DNA of 45,023 nucleotides from JAYZDF01 sp036337945 (GTDB taxonomy: Bacteria; Myxococcota; Kuafuiibacteriia; Kuafuiibacteriales; Kuafuiibacteriaceae). The stretch spans positions 1-45,023 of the forward strand of contig JAYZDF010000140.1 of NCBI GenBank assembly GCA_036337945.1, read 5' to 3'. Positions 34,277 to 42,606 of this stretch are shown one piece after another. Position numbers and translations under genes: made by a program. The notes beneath the pieces are model-generated. The model searched no databases. It had not been told where the DNA came from and worked only from the letters and a program-made list of their open reading frames with translations. Position 1 is the stretch's first letter. Every line of letters begins with the position of its first letter.

Positions 34277-37200
34277 GTGCTTCGACTTCTTTCACTCATA
34301 GCGTTTGCTTCGATCGTGCTTTACGGATGTGAAGACGGAGTTGTCCTGCAAAAAGGACAAGGCGTTCTTCGTTTCGAACCAGCTCGAATTAACTTTGGAC
34401 CAGTCGCTGAAGGCCAGTCTTCTTCTCGCCAAATTGTTCTAACGAACGAGGGAACCGTAGCTCTCGAACTAAATGTTTCAATTAGAACATCTACGAGTGG
34501 CGCCTCGGACTTTCGTGTCTCGCCTAATAATTTTTCTGTAGGACCTCGAGGAATCTTCACTGTAGAAATCGCCTACGAGCCAATAGGGCCAGGTGAGGAT
34601 AAAGCAGAGGTTGTTTTTGTTATTGCTGGGCCAGAGTCGAGAAGTGAAACGGTTTTTGTGACCGGCGGGCCCATCGGGCCAAAGATTCAGGTTCAACCCA
34701 ACCCACTTTCCTTTGCACCGGTCTCGAATGTCGTCGAAACCCGAGAGATCATTATTTCAAACGCCGGATTATCGTCTCTGACGATCGAGACGGTGGGAAT
34801 TGATCCAACTGGGAACCTTGCTTTTGCGCTCGAACCAATTGAGCTTCCCTTTACGCTTCCGTCTGAAGCCTCCAAGAATATTGCTGTGAGTTACACACAA
34901 TCGTCCTCGGCTGGTGAAGGTCGGTTGGTGATTCGAAGTGACGATATCGCTCAATCTGAGTTTACGTCGATACTTCTGCCTGATCCTGCTCACGTATGCT
35001 CCGATGGCCGCGACAATGATCAAGATGGACTGACAGATTTCCCGGACGACCCAGGCTGTGACAGCCCGAACGACGACGATGAATATAACGTCCCAGAATG
35101 TGAGACGGGAACCAGCACCACTTGCGGTACCGACGTTGGACGCTGTGAGCTAGGCAGCCGAGACTGCATGAACGGATTGTGGGGTCCTTGTTTAGGCGCA
35201 ACCAATCCCATCGACGAAACGTGCGACGGTGTTGACGAAGATTGCGATGGTCGAGTTGACGAAGAAATTACTGAGATGTGTACTACTTTCGGTTGCAACG
35301 GCGTAAGACGATGCATTGAAAGCTCGACTGTCAGTGGGGGAGAATGGTCGAGTTGCTTGCCTCTTCAAGCTGTTCCTGAATCTTGCGATGGCCAAGACAA
35401 CGATTGTGATGGGTTGGTAGACGAAGGTATTGTTGAATCTTGTATGGTCTTTACCTGTGCGGGGACGAGAATCTGTCAGCCCGAAGGAACTGGGACGTAC
35501 ACGCAATGTGAGCCTATAAATCGAGGACCGGAAATTTGCGATGGTCAAGACAATGACTGCGATGGCTTCATCGATGAGTTAATTCCGGATGTGAGCTGTG
35601 GGCTTGGTGCCTGTGCTCGAACTGTGGTGGGCTGTGTTAATGGAGTCCCCCAAACATGCGTACCGGGCACTGCCACCGCGGAAACATGTAATAATTTAGA
35701 CGATGATTGCAACGGCTCCGTTGATGATTTAGGTGACAGCACTTGTGGCATAGGTGAATGTCAACAAACATTACCTATTTGCCTCTTGGGCGTTCCAATT
35801 AGCTGCATCCCGACTTCTTCTACAACGGAAATTTGTAACAATCTCGATGATGACTGTGATGGCGTAATTGATGATGTTGGAACCAGCTCTTGTGGAGTAG
35901 GCGCATGTTTTCGGTCGGTAGACCAGTGTGTAGCTGGAACACCACAAGCATGTGTGCCAGGAACTCCGTCCACTGAACTTTGTAATAACATCGATGATAA
36001 CTGCGACGGTCTTGTAGACAACATAAGCACAATCACTTGTGGGCAAGGGGCTTGCATTCGTTCGGTACCACAATGTGTTGCCGGCGTTGTTCAGGTTTGT
36101 GTGCCAGGAAGTCCCAGTACCGAAATATGTAATGATATCGACGATGATTGCGATGGCGTTCCTGATAACCTAGGCACGATTTCGTGCGGTATTGGCGCGT
36201 GTCAGCAAACGGTTCAAATATGTGTCGCAGGTATTGAACAATCGTGCGTGCCTACTTCTTCAACGGCTGAAGTTTGCAATAATCTCGACGATGATTGTGA
36301 TGGTGTCCCGGATAATTTGCCTCCGTTAGAATGTGGTGCAGGAGCTTGTAGACGCTCGGTCGACGCGTGTGTAAATGGTGTTGAACAGTCATGCACCCCA
36401 GGCTCACCAGGTGTTGAGATATGCAACAATGTAGATGATGACTGTAACGGTCTCATTGATGATATCGGTGTTTGGACGTGTGGCACAGGAGCCTGTGAGA
36501 GAACAGTCCCGCAGTGTGTGGCTGGGGTTGCACAATCTTGTGTTCCAGGAGCTGCTTCAACCGAAATTTGTAACGGCGTAGACGATGACTGTAACGGTTC
36601 TGTGGATGATTTACCGACGATTTCCTGCGGCACTGGCGCTTGCGAAAGAACCGTGCAGCAATGCGTAAATGGTGCAACGCAGTCGTGCACCCCAGGAACC
36701 GCCGGAGTCGAAACCTGTAACGGCATTGACGATGATTGCAATGGGACTGTCGATGACCTGGGAACGATTACGTGTGGACGTGGAATCTGTGAGCGCACGG
36801 TGAATTATTGCATTGCTGGAGCATTGCAAACCTGTACTCCTGGTAACTCAGTTGCCGAGACCTGCAACCAACTGGACGATGATTGTAATGGGATAGTAGA
36901 TGATATGGGTACGCAAACGTGTGGCGTGGGCGCTTGTCAGCAAACAGTGACAGTTTGCAATGCAGGCGTTGAAAATTCTTGTGTACCCACATCTTCGACC
37001 GCTGAAGTTTGCAACAACATTGATGATGACTGTGACGGTACGGTCGACAACGTGGGAACATCTACGTGCGGAGTTGGTGCCTGCTTCCGTTCGACACCGT
37101 CCTGTATTGCTGGTGTTTCATTGAGCTGTTCTCCCGGCAATCCAGGCAATGAAACATGCAATAATATCGACGACGATTGTAACGGTGTCGTTGATGACCT

Positions 37201-37948
37201 TGGCGAACTCACATGTGGGCGTGGCGTATGTCAGAACACGGTGCAGGAATGCATCGCTGGCGTACCTCAAAACTGCTCTCCGCTACCGAGTACCGGAAAT
37301 GATGACGATTGCGATGATGTTGATGATGACTGCGACGGAGTTGCGGATGAGCATTATCCCAATAATCCAGTGACTTGCGGCCGTGGCGTCTGCGAACGAA
37401 ACGGAAATATGGCTTGTAACGCCGGCGTTGAGACCGAACAGTGCACGCCTGGCAGTCCGCTTTCGAGTGACGACACTACCTGTGATGGAAACGACGACGA
37501 TTGCGATGGATTGGTAGACGAAGATTGTGTTCCAACGATTGATTACAGCGGACTTTGGACGATGAGCTCTCGAATTGATTATTCGTGCGCAGATGTCATT
37601 GCAGGTTTGATCTCGTTCGTAGATATCGACTTTGTTCAATTCAATATCATTGACACTAACCCATCGATTTCGTTGACGACACCCTACCGCTCTGGAACGT
37701 TATCTCAGCAGCCTGGCGGGACATCGGGTACCTTCACCAGTTCTGTCACACCTCAGTTTGAGACTAATGCGACGTACTCAGCTTCAGGTGCAGGTTGTAA
37801 TGAAACCTACCGATTTACTGCGACGTTCACCTCATCGACTACCATGAGTGGCGTTTTTACAGCCGAATTCATAGATGTGCCGGCTGGAAGCGGTAATTGT
37901 CGAGATTGTGTTAACCAAATAATTCCGTTTTTCGCGTCTCGGCCCTAG
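34277..37948 (+). CDS. giant MopE-type Cys/Asp-repeat lipoprotein
   Basis: GTG start, 1223 residues. Lipoprotein signal LRLLSLIAFASIVLYGC is followed by two ASH-type domains (about 25-225; INFGPVAEGQSS and LSFAPVSNVVET motifs). From about residue 240 it is a Cys/Asp-rich array of 16 recognisable units with core C(N/D)...DDDC(D/N)G..(V/I)D. Units 4-14 keep a 49-residue period, and an imperfect unit (CSDGRDNDQDGLTD) precedes them. This is the MopE-type putative metal-binding motif; Asp-rich loops probably bind calcium and the paired Cys form disulfides (family inference). The last ~130 residues are a beta-rich Cys domain (IDYSGLWTMSSRIDYSC). Probably a surface-displayed adhesin-like protein. 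Confidence 0.88.
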   Translation: MLRLLSLIAFASIVLYGCEDGVVLQKGQGVLRFEPARINFGPVAEGQSSSRQIVLTNEGTVALELNVSIRTSTSGASDFRVSPNNFSVGPRGIFTVEIAYEPIGPGEDKAEVVFVIAGPESRSETVFVTGGPIGPKIQVQPNPLSFAPVSNVVETREIIISNAGLSSLTIETVGIDPTGNLAFALEPIELPFTLPSEASKNIAVSYTQSSSAGEGRLVIRSDDIAQSEFTSILLPDPAHVCSDGRDNDQDGLTDFPDDPGCDSPNDDDEYNVPECETGTSTTCGTDVGRCELGSRDCMNGLWGPCLGATNPIDETCDGVDEDCDGRVDEEITEMCTTFGCNGVRRCIESSTVSGGEWSSCLPLQAVPESCDGQDNDCDGLVDEGIVESCMVFTCAGTRICQPEGTGTYTQCEPINRGPEICDGQDNDCDGFIDELIPDVSCGLGACARTVVGCVNGVPQTCVPGTATAETCNNLDDDCNGSVDDLGDSTCGIGECQQTLPICLLGVPISCIPTSSTTEICNNLDDDCDGVIDDVGTSSCGVGACFRSVDQCVAGTPQACVPGTPSTELCNNIDDNCDGLVDNISTITCGQGACIRSVPQCVAGVVQVCVPGSPSTEICNDIDDDCDGVPDNLGTISCGIGACQQTVQICVAGIEQSCVPTSSTAEVCNNLDDDCDGVPDNLPPLECGAGACRRSVDACVNGVEQSCTPGSPGVEICNNVDDDCNGLIDDIGVWTCGTGACERTVPQCVAGVAQSCVPGAASTEICNGVDDDCNGSVDDLPTISCGTGACERTVQQCVNGATQSCTPGTAGVETCNGIDDDCNGTVDDLGTITCGRGICERTVNYCIAGALQTCTPGNSVAETCNQLDDDCNGIVDDMGTQTCGVGACQQTVTVCNAGVENSCVPTSSTAEVCNNIDDDCDGTVDNVGTSTCGVGACFRSTPSCIAGVSLSCSPGNPGNETCNNIDDDCNGVVDDLGELTCGRGVCQNTVQECIAGVPQNCSPLPSTGNDDDCDDVDDDCDGVADEHYPNNPVTCGRGVCERNGNMACNAGVETEQCTPGSPLSSDDTTCDGNDDDCDGLVDEDCVPTIDYSGLWTMSSRIDYSCADVIAGLISFVDIDFVQFNIIDTNPSISLTTPYRSGTLSQQPGGTSGTFTSSVTPQFETNATYSASGAGCNETYRFTATFTSSTTMSGVFTAEFIDVPAGSGNCRDCVNQIIPFFASRP
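35218..37529 (+). repeat. 147-base tandem coding repeat (16 units) of the MopE-like gene
   Basis: Sixteen C(N/D)xxDxxC(D/N)G units in about 2.3 kb. Units are 147 bases (49 residues) in the central block and longer at the ends. Nucleotide identity between units is moderate, so they are diverged. Three unit boundaries (4/5, 7/8, 12/13) share the variant QQT...PTSST and are followed in two cases by GACFRS, a sign of higher-order duplication or conversion. Confidence 0.85.
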
Positions 37949-38766
37949 TTTGAGCTTACGCAGCCTGTTGCCACAAAAACTCTATGTAGAACTTTGATGT
38001 CCCCCGGGAACTCATTTTCGAGCATTTGGCGTATTTCATTGTCAACTTGATGCACTTTTTCGGGCGTCAACGAGGCACCTACGCCATTGCATGCCCGTAA
38101 ACGACCGCGCCAGCGTTCGTGAGTGAATGAAATATTTTGATCATATGTATAGGTTTGAATCGAATCAAATCGATGACAGGTCAACTGCCATAATTGTTCG
38201 GGCGAAAGCCCGTCGTTTCCGGCGGAGCGCCATCCGGGATTATGTTTTAGAATAATCTCTTCGCATCGATAGGCGGGTGAATCTGGAACGGGAATATAGT
38301 GAAAGCTACAAAGGATGAGTCTGCCTCCAGGTTTTAGAATTCGCTTCACTTCTTGCATGGTTGGCTCTGGTTCAAACCACCACCAGCATTGACCAGCAGT
38401 TACGAGATCAATACTGCTTGAAGGAACTTTTGTATTCTCGGCGGGCGCGTGAATGAAGCTGATTTCGAGTCCTTGTGATTTTGCCCGTTGTTTAGCAACG
38501 TCGAGCATTTCATGCGCGAGGTCTGCCGCGGTAACTTGCAGGCCACGCTGCGCAAGATTAAGAGCGACCGACCCGGTACCTGTTCCTAAATCCAGCGCTT
38601 TTGTATCCGAATTGATCCAGCCTCGATTATCCCAATCTTCAAAAACTTCGGAAGGAAAGCCTGGCCTGTGGATGTCATAGTCTGCCGCTGTTCGTCCGAA
38701 ATCGATTGTACGACCTTTATGGTCGAGTGGGTTAGCACTCGGCCTTGTAGTGTCATGACCTGTCAT
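37945..38766 (-). CDS. class I SAM-dependent methyltransferase
   Basis: Methyltransferase type-11-like. Motif I is ALDLGTGTGSVALNLA, motif II VTAADLAHEMLDVA, motif III DLVTAGQCWWWFEPEP followed by RILKPGGRLILCSF. The ATG at 38766 is preferred; an in-frame TTG at 38790 would add 8 residues but has no ribosome site at a usable distance. The start HxGRTIDFGRTAADYDIHRPGFP is typical of SAM methyltransferases near yeast TMT1/UbiE types. Substrate unknown. The stop overlaps the MopE-like gene stop on CTAG. Confidence 0.85.
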   Translation of the reverse strand: MTGHDTTRPSANPLDHKGRTIDFGRTAADYDIHRPGFPSEVFEDWDNRGWINSDTKALDLGTGTGSVALNLAQRGLQVTAADLAHEMLDVAKQRAKSQGLEISFIHAPAENTKVPSSSIDLVTAGQCWWWFEPEPTMQEVKRILKPGGRLILCSFHYIPVPDSPAYRCEEIILKHNPGWRSAGNDGLSPEQLWQLTCHRFDSIQTYTYDQNISFTHERWRGRLRACNGVGASLTPEKVHQVDNEIRQMLENEFPGDIKVLHRVFVATGCVSSN

Positions 38767-38880
38767 GTCGGTTTGAAAACATGGGTGCAATCTCTAGGTC
38801 AAGCGGAGCCATCTTGCAGAAATAACAGAGCCCGTTTTACGAATTCATCGCAATCCACTTTCGCTCAGTGTCGGCGTAGC

Positions 38881-40290
38881 TTAGTCGATCGGATTTCCAA
38901 GGTTGAAAGGGGAAGATTGCGTATCGTAATCAACTCCCGCTATTCGTTCGCAGTCTGGAGGGAAATGTTTTCGTTTCTCTTGAAAGTAGCGATCTCGTGT
39001 GTCGCCTTGAGATTCTGGGTTATAGGTGACGTAGAGGGCTCTTCGTGAGCTTGAGCTTTGGTTTGGTCCAGAGCGATGTGGGACGTACGAATCAAAAAAG
39101 ACGATGTCGCCTCTTTTGGTCGTCAGAGGTGTCCAAGTACGTTTTGATTCTTCGCTTGCCGCGAGCGCGCCGCCGCTGTTTTGAGGAATAATCTCTCTCT
39201 GCTTCACTTGGTCAGAGAACTCTAAACAGCCATTTTCTGGGGTGCTGTCGTCTAAAGAGATCATCATAGTGATGTGATATGAGTGACCAAAGGTTGCAAA
39301 GGCGGGCGCATCTTGATGGGCATCAAAGCCTTGGCCGCCCGCAAGTTTCATGTTCATCTTCTCTTTGTAGATAACGGCTGGTTCGCCCATAAGTTGGTGA
39401 AGAACCGCAAGGATAGTGGGGTGGTGGAGTAAAGATTTCAGTTCCATATGAAAGGGAACAAAGTTTTCAACTCGACACAGCTGTCTTTCGTCGCCTGTTC
39501 CTTCATAGTATTTCATCCATCGGCCGGGCTTGTCAGGCCGAACGCTAAGTTCCGTGACCCAGTTGATAAGCGCTTGAAGTTCATCTGCCGAAAATGGGTT
39601 CACTAGATGGAGAAATCCGGTGTTTGAAAAGTCTCGACGTTGAGATTCATTGAGCGTGATGGGCTCAAGGGTAATTTTACTTTCTTCGACGAAAGCCTTT
39701 TTTACGGTCTCACGAAAATGCGATAACTGCGGGCTTACGATATCTGCCCGTTTTGCTTTTTCATCCCACGCTCTGAGTTTTAGGGCGTCGTTGAAATATG
39801 AGATTTCTTCAAACTGCTGACCTTCGAAGTCACTCATAGGGCCCCCCTGCCATTCAAGAGTCCCCTTTGAAGCCGTTGAAAGCTGTTGGTAGTACTTTGG
39901 CTTCTTCCAACACAGATATCGTTTTGCTTGTACGTGTAGTCGAATAAGGTCACTGACTTCTTGTTTGAAGCCAAATTGCGAGAGGAATTCAGCACCGATG
40001 TCTTCATGGTCTATCACTCCCAAGTCATCCATCTGTGGGGCGTCGTGATTGAGTAAATGTCCAAGATCATGAAACAAGGCAGCCGTAATCAGTTCTGGAC
40101 GCGACCCCTGCTGCTGAGCCAGTTCGGCGGTTTGAATCGCATGTTCTAGTTGTGAGATATCCTCGCCGATATACTCCTGTTCGGATGATGCCATCAGGAT
40201 AGAAAATAAAGTCTCTATGCGCTCTTCCATGCCCTGCGGGACAGGGTACTCTCGCTGTTTTCTATTCACCCATTCAGCACTAACGCGCAT
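38881..40290 (-). CDS. fused HD-domain diiron oxygenase / phytanoyl-CoA-type 2-OG dioxygenase (PhnZ-PhnY-like)
   Basis: Two domains in 469 residues. Residues 1-200: HD domain with Tyr40-Glu43 (YIGE), His50 (SQLEHA), His74-Asp75 (FHDLGH), His78, His95, His119 and Asp176 (RAWDEKAK). The spacing matches, as I recall it, the PhnZ set Y24, E27, H34, H58, D59, H62, H80, H104, D161. Residues about 215-440: PhyH-type dioxygenase with His325-x-Asp327 (DAHQD), distal His405 (VPHRSG) and Arg416/417 for 2-oxoglutarate. PhnY hydroxylates 2-aminoethylphosphonate and PhnZ cleaves it to glycine and phosphate; the related TmpA/TmpB pair does this for the trimethyl form. The fusion could do both steps. Substrate is inferred, not shown. 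Confidence 0.85.
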   Translation of the reverse strand: MRVSAEWVNRKQREYPVPQGMEERIETLFSILMASSEQEYIGEDISQLEHAIQTAELAQQQGSRPELITAALFHDLGHLLNHDAPQMDDLGVIDHEDIGAEFLSQFGFKQEVSDLIRLHVQAKRYLCWKKPKYYQQLSTASKGTLEWQGGPMSDFEGQQFEEISYFNDALKLRAWDEKAKRADIVSPQLSHFRETVKKAFVEESKITLEPITLNESQRRDFSNTGFLHLVNPFSADELQALINWVTELSVRPDKPGRWMKYYEGTGDERQLCRVENFVPFHMELKSLLHHPTILAVLHQLMGEPAVIYKEKMNMKLAGGQGFDAHQDAPAFATFGHSYHITMMISLDDSTPENGCLEFSDQVKQREIIPQNSGGALAASEESKRTWTPLTTKRGDIVFFDSYVPHRSGPNQSSSSRRALYVTYNPESQGDTRDRYFQEKRKHFPPDCERIAGVDYDTQSSPFNLGNPID

Positions 40291-40340
40291 GTATCTATAA
40301 ATAAAATTATGTTTATGTATAATAGTTATAAGAAAAACTT
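40291..40340. promoter_or_regulatory. divergent promoter and LysR-box region
   Basis: Fifty AT-rich bases separate the HD-PhyH fusion gene (-) and the lysR gene (+). A perfect TATAAT is at 40318-40323 for the + strand. A palindrome ATAAG-5-CTTAT (40328-40342), containing the LysR consensus shape T-N11-A, covers the lysR transcript start and the ATG at 40341. A second inverted repeat ATAAA-10-TTTAT lies at 40297-40316. This is the layout of an autoregulated LysR with a divergently activated target. Confidence 0.6.
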
Positions 40341-41201
40341 ATGAATTTTACTCAACTCAAAGCGTTTTATGACGTCGCTTTGGCGGGGTCGTTCTCTCAA
40401 GCGGCAGAAAATACTCACCAAACCCAACCTGGTTTGAGTGCACATGTTCGAGCGTTTGAAGAAATATATCAGGTAGAGCTTTTTTATCGAGCTGCGAGGG
40501 GCGTGCGACTTACCCCCCAAGGAAGAGAGGTTTTTGTCATCGCCGAAAAAATCTTCCGGCTGTCTCAGGATATTGAGGCGATGTTGCTTGATGAAGCAAC
40601 GACCTCACTGCCGCTGAGGATTATTTCTGATAATGCGGCGAGGGCAGTGACTGCGCTTGCCGCACTCAAGGCCGCCTATCCAGAACATTCATTTGCCCTA
40701 CACGTTGCAAGCGGCAAGCAGGTTTTATCAAGCATCAAGGACTGCTCAGCAGATATTGGTCTCATCACGACAACCAACAAACCCCAGAGTGTTTACAGTA
40801 TCCAGCTTGGTGCCCAACCCATAGACTTGGTCGTTTCAAGGGAGCACCCGCTTGCCCTAAGTGAAAAATGTTCACTTCAATCTCTTCGAGACTATGTTTT
40901 ACTGGCTCGAGAGCAAGGCTCCAGGACTCGAGCGAAAGTGGACGCAGTGGCTCGCCAAAACCAAGCGGTCTTGGAATATGAAATGGAAATATCGGGGGTC
41001 GATGCATTGCGAGAAGCAATTGCAAGAGGTCTAGGTGTTGGCTTTATTTGTCGCGATGAATATCAGGAAGATTCTCGGCTCTGCGGAATTACTCTTTTGG
41101 ATGCCGGTTTAGAGCTGAGTTGTTTCGCCATTTGCTCTAATGACCGAAAGAAGCTTCCCCGAATCCGTGGGGCATTGAGTAGCATTGAAGCGCGAGAATG
41201 A
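40341..41201 (+). CDS. LysR-family transcription regulator, probable phosphonate regulator
   Basis: N-terminal winged helix-turn-helix (residues 1-60): FTQLKAFYDVALAGSFSQAAENTHQTQPGLSAHVRAFEE, the LysR hallmark. The C-terminal substrate domain (about 90-286) has the expected two-lobed pattern (SADIGLITTTNKP; VDALREAIARGLGVGFICRDE). It is divergent to the HD-PhyH fusion, and LysR regulators often sit next to 2-aminoethylphosphonate genes. The likely inducer is a phosphonate or its product; this is inference from position. Confidence 0.9.
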   Translation: MNFTQLKAFYDVALAGSFSQAAENTHQTQPGLSAHVRAFEEIYQVELFYRAARGVRLTPQGREVFVIAEKIFRLSQDIEAMLLDEATTSLPLRIISDNAARAVTALAALKAAYPEHSFALHVASGKQVLSSIKDCSADIGLITTTNKPQSVYSIQLGAQPIDLVVSREHPLALSEKCSLQSLRDYVLLAREQGSRTRAKVDAVARQNQAVLEYEMEISGVDALREAIARGLGVGFICRDEYQEDSRLCGITLLDAGLELSCFAICSNDRKKLPRIRGALSSIEARE

Positions 41202-41213
41202 AACCAATGCTGC

Positions 41214-42473
41214 TTATGGCCGACTTCGGGGAGTGATCGTTGTCGCCGACGGAATATTGGCTCCCGTCAGCCACGACTCCATTGCCATCTCTGCTTTGAG
41301 ATGTCGTCGAAAAAATGCCACTGAAAGTGTTTGCGTGGCAGCAAGGACATCAGGTTTATTGGCCGTTCCGCTACGACAAGCGTTGCAAATGAATCCGCAG
41401 GTATCCTCGACGAAATCCATGTGATCGGCGCCAACAAAATCCCATTCGGCAATCCAATTCGTTGTTGTGGCCGCATCGTAGAATCGTTTGAAATTCCCCG
41501 CGTCGGGTGCACAAGCCATGAGTCCTCCCATGAGTCCGTCATCGGTTGTTTCACCGAGAATACCGATAGGGATGGTCTGCATAGCAATCTGGCCAGGGAG
41601 AATATCAGGTCGTCCCATAGAGAACCCAGTCGGTCCGCCAGCGTTGACGGGATCAATTCCTAGCAAAGCAGTAATTCGCGTATCTATGAATGCAGCCATT
41701 GTGGCAATCTTGCCGCCGAGGCTGTGGCCGAAAACTCCGATATTCGCGCTGTCGATACTTCCTGAGAGCATATTTTGCGGGTCGAGCGCCCAATCGATGA
41801 CGGCCTGAATATCTGCTGCCATCTCATTATGATCTGACCCAAAAAATGGGTCAGGGGGATCCGCGCGCAGAACGACGAATCCGTGCGAAGCAATTCTCTG
41901 CATGAGGGGCGCGTAATGGACAGAGTCGATACGAAATCCAGGAATGAACACGACGACCGGGCTCGGGGTGTTACTCGTTGGTAAATAGACTTCTACGTTA
42001 GTGGTTCTACGACTTCGTACGACGGTTTCTGTTTGGGTGGCGACCATCGCGGGGCCGATTCCATTTGGTGAATTGCTTGGATTTGTCGTTCCAGAGTCCC
42101 TTGGTCCTGCGGTCCCACTATCGATGGATGTTCCAGCATCCATGATAGGCGCCGAAGCATCCATGATAGGCGCCGAAGCATCCATTGTTGTGCCGGAATC
42201 GCTTGGAGCCGATGCATCATTTTGAACTACAGTTCCTGAATCAGTTGATCCCGCGTCCATTAGAGCCGGTTGACCGGAATCTGCTGGAGTTGTCATGCCC
42301 GAGTCTTCGGTGTTACTCGATGTTGCGTCCAGTGCAGCTGGTCTCTGTCGGTCCCGCGGTGACGTCGTATCAGCACCCATACAGCCCGTCGCGGCGAAGA
42401 GAAAACAGCAAATTGTTGCAGCTTTTGTATAAAACGATGGAGTAGGCCGTTGGGTCCGTTGGTTCAAAAACAT
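41214..42473 (-). CDS. lipoprotein alpha/beta hydrolase with Ser/Thr/Asp-rich spacer
   Basis: Lipoprotein signal FLFAATGC, then a ~110-residue low-complexity spacer rich in Asp, Ser, Thr, Ala, including a perfect 7-residue repeat MDASAPI. The catalytic domain (about 140-415) is an alpha/beta hydrolase: nucleophile in GHSLGG, VVVFIPGFRID oxyanion strand, and C-terminal ADHMDFVEDTC with the His. The fold resembles chlorophyllase or PET-hydrolase-like dienelactone relatives; substrate unknown. The C-terminal CNAC may form a disulfide. Probably surface- or outer-membrane-anchored. Its stop is 12 bases from the lysR stop. Confidence 0.82.
   Translation of the reverse strand: MFLNQRTQRPTPSFYTKAATICCFLFAATGCMGADTTSPRDRQRPAALDATSSNTEDSGMTTPADSGQPALMDAGSTDSGTVVQNDASAPSDSGTTMDASAPIMDASAPIMDAGTSIDSGTAGPRDSGTTNPSNSPNGIGPAMVATQTETVVRSRRTTNVEVYLPTSNTPSPVVVFIPGFRIDSVHYAPLMQRIASHGFVVLRADPPDPFFGSDHNEMAADIQAVIDWALDPQNMLSGSIDSANIGVFGHSLGGKIATMAAFIDTRITALLGIDPVNAGGPTGFSMGRPDILPGQIAMQTIPIGILGETTDDGLMGGLMACAPDAGNFKRFYDAATTTNWIAEWDFVGADHMDFVEDTCGFICNACRSGTANKPDVLAATQTLSVAFFRRHLKAEMAMESWLTGANIPSATTITPRSRP
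42136..42177. repeat. 21-base tandem repeat, two perfect copies
   Basis: GCATCCATGATAGGCGCCGAA occurs twice in a row, with a partial third copy (GCATCCA) after. It lies in the spacer of the lipoprotein hydrolase and encodes the in-frame repeat MDASAPI, so copy number can vary without shifting the frame. Confidence 0.9.
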
Positions 42474-42547
42474 AATGGTAGATGTGTCCTACGCGCTCGG
42501 GATTCACTTAGTGTATCGGACAACTGGCGGGAATATGACTTTAAAAT

Positions 42548-42584
42548 AAAAAAGGAGCCAAGGTTTATCCCGACTCCTTTTTTT
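42548..42584. terminator. bidirectional intrinsic terminator after rho
   Basis: AAAAAAGGAG at 42548-42557 pairs with CTCCTTTTTT at 42574-42583, a 10-base stem with a 16-base loop; an A-tract on one side and a T-tract on the other make it work in both directions. It ends rho transcription before the lipoprotein hydrolase gene on the same strand. Confidence 0.85.
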
Positions 42585-42606
42585 CTCTCGTTGTGTCGAG
42601 AATTCT

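Noticed and set aside
36214..36798. Long antisense ORF (194 codons) and several others opposite the MopE-like gene
   Set aside because: They arise from the Cys/Asp repeat codons read on the other strand; composition is a repeat artefact and no start or ribosome site supports them.
35218..37529. CRISPR-like periodic array
   Set aside because: The period is 147 bases with coding, diverged units and no unique spacers; it is a protein repeat.
38668..39048. 126-codon + strand ORF across the methyltransferase start
   Set aside because: It overlaps two well-supported minus genes and shows no family pattern.
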